A stretch of DNA of 29,150 nt from the IMG/VR virus record IMGVR_UViG_3300007508_000029, positions 1-29,150 of that record; one strand, given 5' to 3'. Below, one piece after another: positions 22,956 to 29,150 of the stretch; the stretch's first letter is position 1, and the number at the start of each line of letters is the position of its first letter. The notes beneath the pieces are model-generated. The model was not told the DNA's origin. It searched no databases and saw nothing but the letters and a program-made list of their open reading frames with translations. This stretch comes from a virus. A program made the translations under genes and the position numbers.

Positions 22956-24607
22956 TGTAAGTCTCCGCTTTCTTTTTCAAAAGCTTCTCTTTGTAGTTCG
23001 TGTAATCTTCCAGTATTCCTGTCATAAGTAAGGCTAGTAGCGTAACCAACATCTCCTGTGTATCTAGATTTTAAAACTCGTAATACTGTAGTGTTAGCTT
23101 CTTCTGGATCGTCTGCTTGTTGGTTTCTTTCTAAAGCTATTACGGTATCACTAAGCTGTGCTATGGATTGACTACCTCTTAAATGACTTAGGTTGACTTG
23201 TATGCCGTTTTCATGTCCTTTGTTTCCATCTACTCTTCTTAGATGCGATACCAGGATAAGACCTGCACCAGTTTCTTCGACAATACTCCTGAGTCTAGTC
23301 ATGATAGCGTCAATCGTTCTTCTTTCATCGCCTTCTGTTGTCGAACACACTAACATATGAAGATGATCTACAATAACCCACTTACAATTACAACCTATAA
23401 TCATAAATCTAAGCTTTGAAAAGATTTCTTCGATGTCGTTTGTTCCAAAATGAGAATGAATCCATAATCTGCTGTTCCCTTTATCATCTTTTAGGATGTC
23501 AAAATAAGAATCTATTTCTTCTTTAGGTATATTTTCTCTTATGTGGTCTATATATAGTCTTGTGTCGGCCTCAATGGATAGAACACCATCGACAGTTCTT
23601 CGCCAGTCTTCCTCTAAGGCAATGATTCCTACATTATCTTCAGTCTGTTTAATTAAATGATGCGTTAATTCTCTAGTGACACTGCTTTTTCCTAAACCAC
23701 TGCCAGAGGTTAATGTTAAAAGGGTTTTTTGTTGAAGACCATATATTTTTTTGTTTAATCCTTGCCAAGCAAAAGGAACAGTATCTATCTTTTCTCTTTT
23801 GTGAAAGTCTTCTCTCTTTTCAAAAACATTTATAACACCAGCAGGTGTGTATTTCTTAGCGTTCCAAAAACAATTAACGAATTTTTTATGTTCGTTCTTA
23901 ATTAACATATCGTTAGCATCTTTGAAACCTTTTGGCAAAGACATGATTTTTGCTTTTCCTGGTTTCAAAAGTCTTGCTACTTTTTGAGATGCCTCTCTAC
24001 CTGCCTTGTCGTTGTCAAAACAAATAACAACATTGTCGAAACCTTCTACAAATTCTAAGTTATTTCTTATGTCTTTTTCTGCGTTACCTGCACCATTTTT
24101 GATAGAAACAACTGGAAATCCACCGTATAATTGATATACGGCCATAGCGTCACATTCGCCTTCAGTAATAGTAAGATACTTTCCGTCTTTAAATAATTGT
24201 TGACCAAAAAGTACGGTTTCTGTTGTGTTTCCTTCCCAAGAAAATTTCTTGTTTTTAGTGTCTCTTGTTTTAGTAGCTACCTTATTTCCTTCGTCATTAT
24301 AATAAGCATAGTGATGTTTACTTACAGTTCCATCTAATGCGTGTGTTGTCATCACATTAAACTTTCTTGCAGTTTCTTCTGTTATTTTTCTGTCGGATAA
24401 AGCACTAAAATCAGAAGTGATGATAGTGGTTTTAGCAGGAATAGGGTTTGTAAAAGGTGTTGCCGTTTCTTTGTAGTTAGGTATTCTTGTTTGACAACTG
24501 AAACACCATCCAGAACCATCTGAATTAATACCAAAACATTTTTTATGTCCACAACTAGGACAATCTAAATGTGTGTTTACAAATTTACTGTCTGAATCTT
24601 TACTCAT
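22946..24607 (-). CDS. Primase-helicase, T7 gp4-like
   Basis: This bifunctional enzyme unwinds the fork and synthesises RNA primers. I place the start at ATG 24607, with GGAG seven bases upstream, rather than at a TTG 12 bases earlier; this gives 553 residues (T7 gp4A has 566). Order: zinc-binding domain (Cys16, Cys19, Cys35, Cys38), TOPRIM primase core ('TEGECDA' with Glu149, and 'FDNDKAG' with Asp198 and Asp200), linker, then RecA-like helicase with Walker A 'SGSGLGKS' (301-308), Walker B 'WVIVDHL' (about 410-416) and the 'RGSQSIAQLSD' loop. The stop overlaps the polymerase start, placing helicase and polymerase in one translational unit. Confidence 0.96.
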   Translation of the reverse strand: MSKDSDSKFVNTHLDCPSCGHKKCFGINSDGSGWCFSCQTRIPNYKETATPFTNPIPAKTTIITSDFSALSDRKITEETARKFNVMTTHALDGTVSKHHYAYYNDEGNKVATKTRDTKNKKFSWEGNTTETVLFGQQLFKDGKYLTITEGECDAMAVYQLYGGFPVVSIKNGAGNAEKDIRNNLEFVEGFDNVVICFDNDKAGREASQKVARLLKPGKAKIMSLPKGFKDANDMLIKNEHKKFVNCFWNAKKYTPAGVINVFEKREDFHKREKIDTVPFAWQGLNKKIYGLQQKTLLTLTSGSGLGKSSVTRELTHHLIKQTEDNVGIIALEEDWRRTVDGVLSIEADTRLYIDHIRENIPKEEIDSYFDILKDDKGNSRLWIHSHFGTNDIEEIFSKLRFMIIGCNCKWVIVDHLHMLVCSTTEGDERRTIDAIMTRLRSIVEETGAGLILVSHLRRVDGNKGHENGIQVNLSHLRGSQSIAQLSDTVIALERNQQADDPEEANTTVLRVLKSRYTGDVGYATSLTYDRNTGRLHELQREAFEKESGDLQWN

Positions 24608-24758
24608 TATTTGCTCCAATTAATGAAATTATAGAATTGTGACCTCCCTCCCAACCGAAGTTTCCTTTTGGCACTTCTTGCCCTTCAAGGTTATTAGAAT
24701 TGATATTGCTAGGAAACGAAGAGTATTCGTTATATCGACTAGCTACTATCGGATAATC
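24600..24758 (-). pseudogene. 52-codon open frame with no standard start codon (decayed or ATA-started small gene)
   Basis: Between a TAG at 24759-24761 and the stop at 24600-24602 the frame is open for 52 codons, and its translation looks like real protein (Ser/Asn-rich, then 'VPKGNFGWEGGHNSIISLIG'). It overlaps the helicase start by eight bases, as the operon's other genes do. No ATG, GTG or TTG exists in frame. An ATA at 24747-24749 sits seven bases after AGGA, exactly where a start would be expected, so the gene may use ATA, have lost its ATG by one base change, or be affected by a sequence error. Confidence 0.35.
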
Positions 24759-24778
24759 CTAAGTAACCCAGGATAAAA

Positions 24779-25078
24779 CTAGTCTTCTTCATCTTCAGGA
24801 GGGAAAGAACCAGTTTCTTCTATATCAGGTTCAGATTCTTCTGTATCTTCGCCTTCACTGTTGACAACATCTACAATTCGACCAGAAAAGAAATTGATTC
24901 CTGCTTGTAATTCTTCTAAGTCTAGCACAAGATTCGCTTTCTTTTGGTTGAGTCTTTGAAGTCTGCCAAAGATTCCTTTAGCTTCATCAGGTAGATCATC
25001 AACTGAGATTTGAACATCGTCAATAGTGATGTAAGGTTGTTGTTGTTGCATTTCTGCTTGTGTGTTTTCTTCGGCCAC
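24779..25078 (-). CDS. Small acidic protein, 99 aa
   Basis: The start is GTG 25078 (AGAGG nine bases upstream). The product has a Gln-rich leader, a 'YITIDDVQISVDDLPDEAK' segment, a coiled-coil-like middle (about residues 38-70) and an extremely acidic tail of ~25 residues. From memory, similar small proteins with a 'TIDG.EY..DDLP' motif are found in many marine phages (possibly DUF6447), without known function. It lies between SSB and helicase, so an accessory replication role is plausible; the acidic tail could mimic DNA or the SSB tail. Confidence 0.55.
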   Translation of the reverse strand: MAEENTQAEMQQQQPYITIDDVQISVDDLPDEAKGIFGRLQRLNQKKANLVLDLEELQAGINFFSGRIVDVVNSEGEDTEESEPDIEETGSFPPEDEED

Positions 25079-25101
25079 TTTTTTATACCTCTTTATTTAA
25101 G

Positions 25102-25521
25102 TTAAAACTGTATTTCATTTTCGTCTGGGTTGTATTCGTTCAGCTTAGTTATCATAACTCCTTGCAACTCAAAGAATTTTCCAAACTTATTGTCGTAAGG
25201 TTTAACTTGAACGACACCTTCAGAACCATTACCTACAATAACATCCATTGGTTGCTTATCAGCATCCAGGAGTTTAGGTGGTTCATTGGTTTTTTCCATA
25301 GTTTGTCCAGTATCTCTGTCAGTCCATGTTCTTGAAACTGTTCGTTTTGCTGTCATTCTATGTTCGCCATCTTCGTTAGTGTTGATTTTATAACCTTCTG
25401 ACGAGAATTTTTGAGCGTCTTCATCACTTAACACCATTGTTACGGTGTATTTATGGGGTTCGAATCTAGTTTGTGGTGTCGTGATGTTACACCACTCCAG
25501 ATATAAGGGAGTTATTAACAT
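25102..25521 (-). CDS. Single-stranded DNA-binding protein, T7 gp2.5-like
   Basis: This 139-residue protein starts at ATG 25521, seven bases after AGAGGA. It has a beta-rich, OB-fold-like body with early 'ITTPQTRFEPHKYTVTMVL', typical of podovirus SSBs, and ends in a short acidic tail closed by an aromatic residue ('NPDENEIQF'). The same tail logic is known for T7 gp2.5, where it contacts polymerase and helicase. It would coat lagging-strand DNA and promote annealing. It is the first gene after a ~210-nt leader with its own promoter, followed by the acidic protein, helicase and polymerase. Confidence 0.82.
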   Translation of the reverse strand: MLITPLYLEWCNITTPQTRFEPHKYTVTMVLSDEDAQKFSSEGYKINTNEDGEHRMTAKRTVSRTWTDRDTGQTMEKTNEPPKLLDADKQPMDVIVGNGSEGVVQVKPYDNKFGKFFELQGVMITKLNEYNPDENEIQF

Positions 25522-25545
25522 AGTTATTCCTCTTTTTTTATTTAG

Positions 25546-25562
25546 TTATTATTATTATTATT
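25546..25562 (-). repeat. AAT trinucleotide microsatellite in the SSB leader
   Basis: Between five and six uninterrupted AAT units (minus strand) lie 24 bases upstream of the SSB start codon, just before an A-rich stretch and the AGAGGA site. Unit-number change by slippage could alter leader length but not any reading frame. Confidence 0.7.
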
Positions 25563-25738
25563 GAAAATATAAATAGGCATTGTTTATAGCTCGTTTGTTA
25601 CCTCAGAGGGTAGAGTGCAGGTATAATTTTAATAGGATTACCTCTTTGTTCCTAACCTATTTAAAGACCACATCTTGCCGTCTTGCTATATTGAGCTTTT
25701 TGGAGTCTTGTGTGGCCTTTGTTAAATTCATATTACGG

Positions 25739-25767
25739 ATTATATCATTTTTTATAGACTATTACAA
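25739..25767 (-). promoter_or_regulatory. Sigma70-type promoter driving the SSB-replication operon
   Basis: On the minus strand TTGTAA (25762-25767) and TATAAT (25739-25744) are separated by 17 bases; the -10 box is exact and the -35 box matches four of six. Transcription would begin near 25732 and give a ~210-nt leader before the SSB gene. The leader (25522-25731) holds a 24-codon ATG frame at its very beginning, an imperfect AGGTA/TACCT inverted repeat and the AAT repeat, with no clear terminator. Confidence 0.6.
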
Positions 25768-25779
25768 CTACTTTCTAAA

Positions 25780-26589
25780 TTAAATTTGATCTGGATAGTT
25801 TTGTTTAATATAAAAAGCTCTTTCATTTAAGTATTGTGTTTCTTCTGTGTCTAATATACAACGGCCTATATACTCTACGACTGGCGGAACGACAGCATTA
25901 CCTAACTGTCTAAGTCTGTATGCCCTTCTGGGAATCCCATCATCCATTCCACTAGGTTGACTGATAGGTAACCATTCCTTTTTTCTTTTTTCGCTACGCA
26001 TGGCGCTAATCTGTATTTGTGAGCATACTTGGCTAGATTCCTCCAATCTTTTGCCGTATCTTTGTAATCTCTCGATGTTGGGGTAGGCAACGATAAAAAC
26101 TCTTTCCCTTCTGTGAATTGCACCAACGGAACAAGCGGATATAATATGCCATTCCGCATCATACCCGATCTCCCAGAGATTTTGTAAGACCAATGCAAGT
26201 CCTTTATTTCTAAGGGATGCGACATTTTCGATAATTGCCCAGGAAGGTTGGATTTCTTCAATGAGTCTTGAGAATTCTTTCCAGAGGCCACTTCTTTTTC
26301 CTGTGATACCTCCTGTTTTGTCTCTGTCGATGTTCGCGTCTGAGATGTCTTGGCATGGGAATCCTCCCACAATAACATCTGGTTTTTTAATTTTTCTTTC
26401 TTTGATTTTTTCATAAGTTAAATTATTTATGTCGTTAAAAATAGGAACACTAGGCCAATGTTTTTGTAAAACCTTTTGACAATCAACATCGTTCTCACAA
26501 AAGGCAACAGTCTTGAATCCGTTTGTTCGTTCTAATCCAAGACTGAAACCTCCTATTCCAGAGAATAGGTCTAAGACATTTAAAAACAT
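25780..26589 (-). CDS. DNA cytosine-5 methyltransferase
   Basis: This 269-residue C5 methyltransferase transfers a methyl group from S-adenosylmethionine to cytosine in a specific sequence. Motif I 'DLFSGIGGFSLG', motif IV 'GGFPCQDIS' with catalytic Cys79, motif VI 'ENV' (121-123), motif VIII 'HRRERVFIVA' and motif X 'LGNAVVPPV' (229-237) are all present in canonical order. The target-recognition region (about 168-222) is unusually short. No partner restriction enzyme is seen, so it is probably an orphan enzyme protecting phage DNA. The ATG directly follows the preceding stop. Most of its length is also open in a second frame (25902-26414). Confidence 0.95.
   Translation of the reverse strand: MFLNVLDLFSGIGGFSLGLERTNGFKTVAFCENDVDCQKVLQKHWPSVPIFNDINNLTYEKIKERKIKKPDVIVGGFPCQDISDANIDRDKTGGITGKRSGLWKEFSRLIEEIQPSWAIIENVASLRNKGLALVLQNLWEIGYDAEWHIISACSVGAIHRRERVFIVAYPNIERLQRYGKRLEESSQVCSQIQISAMRSEKRKKEWLPISQPSGMDDGIPRRAYRLRQLGNAVVPPVVEYIGRCILDTEETQYLNERAFYIKQNYPDQI
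25902..26414 (-). other. Overlapping 170-codon frame inside the methyltransferase gene (+1 frame)
   Basis: A frame shifted +1 relative to the methyltransferase stays open for 170 codons. It encodes a Lys/Ser-rich beginning, then 'LSLPTPTSRDYKD', and near the end 'NLVEWMMGFPEGHTDL'. From memory, '[WL]PTPTxxD' and 'EWxMGFPxGWT' are recurrent motifs of proteins annotated in phage genomes. Here they arise from the nucleotides that encode 'IVAYP' and 'DDGIPRR' in the methyltransferase frame. The ATG at 26414 has no ribosome site; internal ATGs (for example the one beginning 'MLLWEDS') exist. Whether it is translated is unknown. Confidence 0.35.
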
Positions 26590-26955
26590 CTATCTTAGTT
26601 TCCAGGAATAATCTTTTTCTATATCGTCAAGCCTTTGTTGAAAATCAGAATACGCATTAAATTCTTCTTGTTCTTTTTCTTCAGTGTATCTGGCTATTCT
26701 TTCTTTTCTTCTGACTGACGGCCTTATCTCTGTATAAAGCCTCCATTCTTCAGCGTATTCAAAAGGCAGGTCTTGATCATATCCTCTAGGACTTAAACCA
26801 TCTTTCAAAGCGTGTTGTTTTCTTTTACCGTTGGCTCTCAAGCGTCTTTGCAATGACGGATTCCTAAACTTGTCCTCTAGTTTTAAGAATAAATCTGCCT
26901 CTTTTTTTTCTTTATTTGTTTTGTAAGGTATTCTATATTTATAAGCTAATGCCAT
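26590..26955 (-). CDS. Basic hypothetical protein, 121 aa
   Basis: It starts at ATG 26955, with AGAGGA eight bases upstream. The product is very rich in Lys, Arg and Glu and probably helical, with two Arg/Lys clusters (about residues 33-47 and 78-90) and a C-terminal coiled-coil-like stretch. No Cys and no catalytic motif is seen. Its stop is immediately followed by the methyltransferase ATG, suggesting coupled translation. DNA or RNA binding is possible from charge alone. Confidence 0.5.
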   Translation of the reverse strand: MALAYKYRIPYKTNKEKKEADLFLKLEDKFRNPSLQRRLRANGKRKQHALKDGLSPRGYDQDLPFEYAEEWRLYTEIRPSVRRKERIARYTEEKEQEEFNAYSDFQQRLDDIEKDYSWKLR

Positions 26956-26982
26956 TGTTTGTTCCTCTCTTATTGATGATAG

Positions 26983-27243
26983 TTAAATTTTAACGTCTTT
27001 TTGTAATTGTTCTAAGGTTAAGTTTGGATTTCTTTTTACTTTTTTGTAAATCCACTTCAAAGAATAGGCACTCAATAGAAACCTATTGTTCATAAACACA
27101 TGAGTTTGTTCTGTTAAATATTCGTTTAAATTCTTAGTATTTATTTTATTGGCCTCAGTTTCGTCTGGAATAATAGACTGTAACCACTCTACCAGGATTT
27201 CTCTACCTTTTCTTCTTAGTCGTTTAGCTTTTCTACCGTTCAT
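26983..27243 (-). CDS. Basic small protein, 86 aa
   Basis: I prefer ATG 27243, one base after the stop of the preceding gene, over an ATG at 27327 that would add 28 residues overlapping that gene. The product opens with a strongly basic helix ('MNGRKAKRLRRKGREILVEW'), continues through a conserved-looking 'QTHVFMNNRFLLSAYSLKW' segment, and ends Lys-rich. From memory, similar short proteins occur in several marine phage genomes. The arginine-rich start suggests nucleic acid binding. Function unknown. Confidence 0.6.
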   Translation of the reverse strand: MNGRKAKRLRRKGREILVEWLQSIIPDETEANKINTKNLNEYLTEQTHVFMNNRFLLSAYSLKWIYKKVKRNPNLTLEQLQKDVKI

Positions 27244-27244
27244 A

Positions 27245-27691
27245 TTAATCCCAATCCTCTTCAATAAAGTCTGGCCTAACAGATGTAATCTCGTGTTCGT
27301 AATCTTTAAAAGCCATTGGATCATCATTTAATTTATATCCACCATTCTCAAAGTATTCTTCTTCAGCTAATTCTTCACTTTCTGCCTCTACTTCGTATTC
27401 ATCTAGCCAATAACCAAAAGTTTTAACGACAACAATATAAGGTTTCTTATACTTATCGAGATAATAATAGCTAACAACTCTGTCTAATCTGAAACACCTG
27501 TGTTCATCGTCTGCTGATCTATCGACACCTCTGAATGTAAAACCTTTAAAAGTATCGTCAATCTTTTCTACATCTACTCGCCTTAGTTTTGTTTCTTTTT
27601 CTGAATTAGTATAAGTAAAGATGATAGTACCTTTGCCGTCTAAACTTTCTTGTAAGCCTTTTTTAAATTGTTCTGTTTCGTATGCTTTCAT
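27245..27691 (-). CDS. Hypothetical protein with WYL-like N-terminal half, 148 aa
   Basis: Residues ~20-75 follow a WYL-domain-like pattern: a beta strand with 'IIFTYTN', an Arg-x-Val-Asp segment, 'GFTFRGVDR' and 'RCFRLDRVVSY'. WYL domains bind ligands or nucleic acid in many regulators and phage-defence proteins. The second half is acidic and aromatic. AGAGGA lies 12 bases before the ATG. The resemblance is by eye and short, so the fold assignment is tentative. Confidence 0.4.
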   Translation of the reverse strand: MKAYETEQFKKGLQESLDGKGTIIFTYTNSEKETKLRRVDVEKIDDTFKGFTFRGVDRSADDEHRCFRLDRVVSYYYLDKYKKPYIVVVKTFGYWLDEYEVEAESEELAEEEYFENGGYKLNDDPMAFKDYEHEITSVRPDFIEEDWD

Positions 27692-27699
27692 TTTTTTTG

Positions 27700-27903
27700 C
27701 TATTCCTCTGTTAATTTATAAGTTATAAGTTTGTTGTTATTGTTGTTGTTATTGTCGTAAACAGTTAAATATTTAGAGCCGTTCATGCCGCTAATCCAAA
27801 ACTTTAAATTAAAACTGGCTACAAAAGGCCTATCTTTTATTTTTCTAATGATGCGTTGCCTATAGTCTTTTGGATAGTGCCAGGATAAAGGTTGTTTATT
27901 CAT
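27700..27903 (-). CDS. Small hypothetical protein with Asn run, 67 aa
   Basis: A basic first half ('YRQRIIRKIKDRPF') is followed by 'FNLKFWISGMNGSKYLTVYD', resembling a short beta-hairpin, and a run of seven Asn residues coded by AAC/AAT repeats near the C-terminus. It overlaps the upstream gene by eight bases. No family recognised. Confidence 0.45.
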   Translation of the reverse strand: MNKQPLSWHYPKDYRQRIIRKIKDRPFVASFNLKFWISGMNGSKYLTVYDNNNNNNNKLITYKLTEE

Positions 27904-28123
27904 CTCTTTTAAAATGATATGTTCTAGGATTTTCCAATCCGTTAATTAATTTAATATTCTTCATGCCACGCATTTTGAATATGCCCTTAGTCAAGAGTGT
28001 GTATTGTTTGTTGCCGTTCACTCTTATAACTAAAGACATATCTTTAAATTGTGTGAGATATTTCCTAGCCTCTGTGACATTTTTAAGATTCAACTTAATG
28101 CCGTAATGTATAGATTCAGTCAT
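27896..28123 (-). CDS. Small hypothetical protein, 75 aa
   Basis: This is a basic, beta-rich-looking protein with 'NLKNVTEARKYL' and 'LVIRVNGNKQYTLLTKG' segments. It overlaps both neighbours by a few bases (ATGA at its start, eight bases at its end), consistent with a tightly coupled operon. No family recognised and no catalytic motif seen. Confidence 0.45.
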   Translation of the reverse strand: MTESIHYGIKLNLKNVTEARKYLTQFKDMSLVIRVNGNKQYTLLTKGIFKMRGMKNIKLINGLENPRTYHFKRDE

Positions 28124-28410
28124 TCTACAATACCTTCCCTTTTTATTTCAGATTCTTCAATAAATAAATAGTCTATTGCGTTATCAATGTTTTCCCAACC
28201 CATGCCATATTCAGCATCGTGATTGTTAAGACAATAATCTAATACTTCCATACATTCTTCATCTGTTAAGTCAACATCTACAGTTTCATAGTTTTCTATA
28301 GCGTGTCTAACATCATCAATGCTCCAAATAATTGCGATTGAATTTGTTGAGTTATAGCCGTATCCGTAGTTAATTAGATTTGTATTTGTTAATTTGCTAA
28401 TTTCAGTCAT
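28120..28410 (-). CDS. Acidic hypothetical protein, 96 aa
   Basis: It starts at ATG 28410 with GAGGAG seven bases upstream. After an Asn/Tyr-rich leader comes a compact acidic region with 'IWSIDDVRHAIENY', 'LTDEECMEVLDYCLNNHDAE' and 'GWENIDNAIDYLF'. The pattern of helices looks like a conserved small phage domain that I have seen in other phage genomes but cannot name. The acidic charge would fit an inhibitor or DNA mimic, which is speculation. Confidence 0.5.
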   Translation of the reverse strand: MTEISKLTNTNLINYGYGYNSTNSIAIIWSIDDVRHAIENYETVDVDLTDEECMEVLDYCLNNHDAEYGMGWENIDNAIDYLFIEESEIKREGIVE

Positions 28411-28750
28411 CAGGCATCTCCTCTACGGTTACTTCTTCAGGTGTGAGTTTTGGTCGTTCTTCGATAAACCCTTCATAGTATTCTTTTTTAAAGCCACCAC
28501 TTTTATTAAATCGTTTACATTCCTCCATAGCCTCATCAAGAAAACGAAAATTGATGCTAGTATCTCTTTCCCCTGATATTCCGTCTGATACTTGAAATTC
28601 TGTATATTTTCCGCAGGTTGTTTGGCCAACGACAATACACCAATCTTCTTTATCTCCTTTTACTTTTTTACCCTTACTATCAACTTGGTAAAAAGCACAG
28701 CTAGTCCAACCTTCTTTTTGTTCTTCTTCATAAATAAAATCACTTATCAT
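28403..28750 (-). CDS. Hypothetical protein, 115 aa
   Basis: It starts at ATG 28750, overlapping the previous stop (ATGA), with GGAGG five bases upstream. The product mixes Trp/Cys-containing strands ('WTSCAFYQVDSKG', 'DWCIVVGQTTCGKYTEF') with a helical segment and an acidic tail ending 'EEMPDD'. Four Cys are present but not in a zinc-finger spacing. No family recognised. Confidence 0.45.
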   Translation of the reverse strand: MISDFIYEEEQKEGWTSCAFYQVDSKGKKVKGDKEDWCIVVGQTTCGKYTEFQVSDGISGERDTSINFRFLDEAMEECKRFNKSGGFKKEYYEGFIEERPKLTPEEVTVEEMPDD

Positions 28751-28983
28751 TTTGTCCTCCAGGATAATTGTAATTCTGTTAATCGTTCTGCCTCTTGTTC
28801 AATGTCATCCGAGTCTTTTATAACTTTTGAAAGTTCTTTATAATTGGCCTCTAGGAGTTCATCATAGACCTCTTGTTCAATTCTTTCTATCTCGGCTAGT
28901 TCTTGGTTATCATCAACATCTAATGCCTCTAATCGAGAATAAGCTTGATCAACAAAGGTATCTATGTGTGTAGGTATTGCCAT
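28747..28983 (-). CDS. Small acidic helical protein, 78 aa
   Basis: It starts at ATG 28983 after AAGGA and follows a predicted promoter at 29018-29045. The product is almost wholly charged and helical (Glu/Asp/Leu/Ile heptad-like spacing from about residue 20 to the end), so a coiled coil is likely. It is the first complete gene of the minus-strand early cluster in this window. Function unknown. Confidence 0.5.
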   Translation of the reverse strand: MAIPTHIDTFVDQAYSRLEALDVDDNQELAEIERIEQEVYDELLEANYKELSKVIKDSDDIEQEAERLTELQLSWRTK

Positions 28984-29017
28984 TATGTTTCCTTATATTA
29001 ATTTAATTGATAAGTTA

Positions 29018-29045
29018 ATTCTACATGAAATAAAAAAAATTACAA
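29018..29045 (-). promoter_or_regulatory. Possible sigma70-type promoter for the early small-gene cluster
   Basis: On the minus strand TTGTAA (29040-29045) and TAGAAT (29018-29023) are 16 bases apart. The -35 hexamer is identical to that of the promoter at 25739-25767. Transcription would start near 29011 and give a ~28-nt leader with AAGGA before ATG 28983. The -10 box is one base off consensus in a very AT-rich region, so a chance match is possible. Confidence 0.4.
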
Positions 29046-29150
29046 GTAATATTCCCATCTTATCTTAGAAGATTTAGATTGTGCCGTATTTCTTTTTCTT
29101 TTCTTTGTATCCCAATCCATAAAAGATAATTGACCATGCATATGCCAATT
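29040..29150 (-). CDS. Partial small basic protein entering from the right edge
   Basis: The frame is open from the right edge to TAA at 29040-29042, showing the last 36 residues. It contains 'MDWDTKKRKRNTAQSKSSK' and ends 'IRWEYYL'. The strong Lys/Arg bias followed by an aromatic end looks like genuine coding, and from memory resembles small basic proteins at early-gene ends of marine phages. In-frame ATGs at 29141 and 29120 are possible starts, or the gene begins beyond the window. Confidence 0.45.
   Translation of the reverse strand, partial: NWHMHGQLSFMDWDTKKRKRNTAQSKSSKIRWEYYL

Noticed and set aside
25585-25670. A tRNA D-arm-like stretch (CTCAGAGGGTAGAG) on the + strand
   Set aside because: No matching acceptor stem, anticodon stem or T-arm could be folded around it, so it is not a tRNA.

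Overview
The window is a piece of a tailed double-stranded DNA phage genome. It is AT-rich (roughly one third G+C by eye) and almost completely coding, with no gene-free stretch longer than about 260 bases. The replication genes are T7-like: family A DNA polymerase, primase-helicase, endonuclease I, a gp2.5-like single-strand binding protein and a PD-(D/E)XK exonuclease. Together with giant internal-virion-type proteins, an Hsp20 and a B12-dependent ribonucleotide reductase, they suggest a lytic podovirus of an aquatic, probably marine, low-GC bacterium. The host cannot be named from this sequence. No portal, capsid, tail tube, terminase, RNA polymerase or endolysin is visible, so both ends run into further phage genome. 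Clear sigma70-type promoters suggest use of host RNA polymerase.

Positions 1-8981 (+ strand) carry the end of the structural arm: a partial protein at the left edge, a 203-residue protein, a 570-residue protein and a 2023-residue giant. The last two are best read as internal/ejection-type virion proteins, and the giant has an HNH-like motif near its C-terminus. Positions 8989-10197 hold a near-perfect sigma70 promoter, a short conserved-looking ORF and three small membrane proteins that are the best holin candidates. Positions 10322-15315 encode Hsp20, a 52-residue ORF, two exported repeat-rich proteins (one Asn/Thr-rich, one with a nidogen-like domain, Cys repeats, Tyr/Glu repeats and NTAVG repeats) and a membrane-anchored coiled-coil protein.

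Positions 15290-29150 (- strand) form the convergent early/replication arm. Read in transcription order from the right edge, it holds a partial small ORF, a run of small accessory proteins, a C5 cytosine methyltransferase with a long second frame embedded in it, the SSB, an acidic small protein, a start-less 52-codon frame, primase-helicase, DNA polymerase, two successive homing-type nucleases (HNH then GIY-YIG), exonuclease, endonuclease I, a DUF3310 protein, class II RNR, a small protein and a lipoprotein with the topology of a one-piece spanin. Polymerase, helicase, SSB and nucleases would make up the replisome and host-DNA degradation system. RNR and the DUF3310 protein feed it nucleotides.

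The items most worth a second look are: the dual-frame methyltransferase; the duplicated translation-initiation region flanking the HNH gene; the start-less ORF next to the helicase; the promoter lying on a start codon; the predicted one-piece spanin on the 'early' strand; and the pair of exported repeat proteins.
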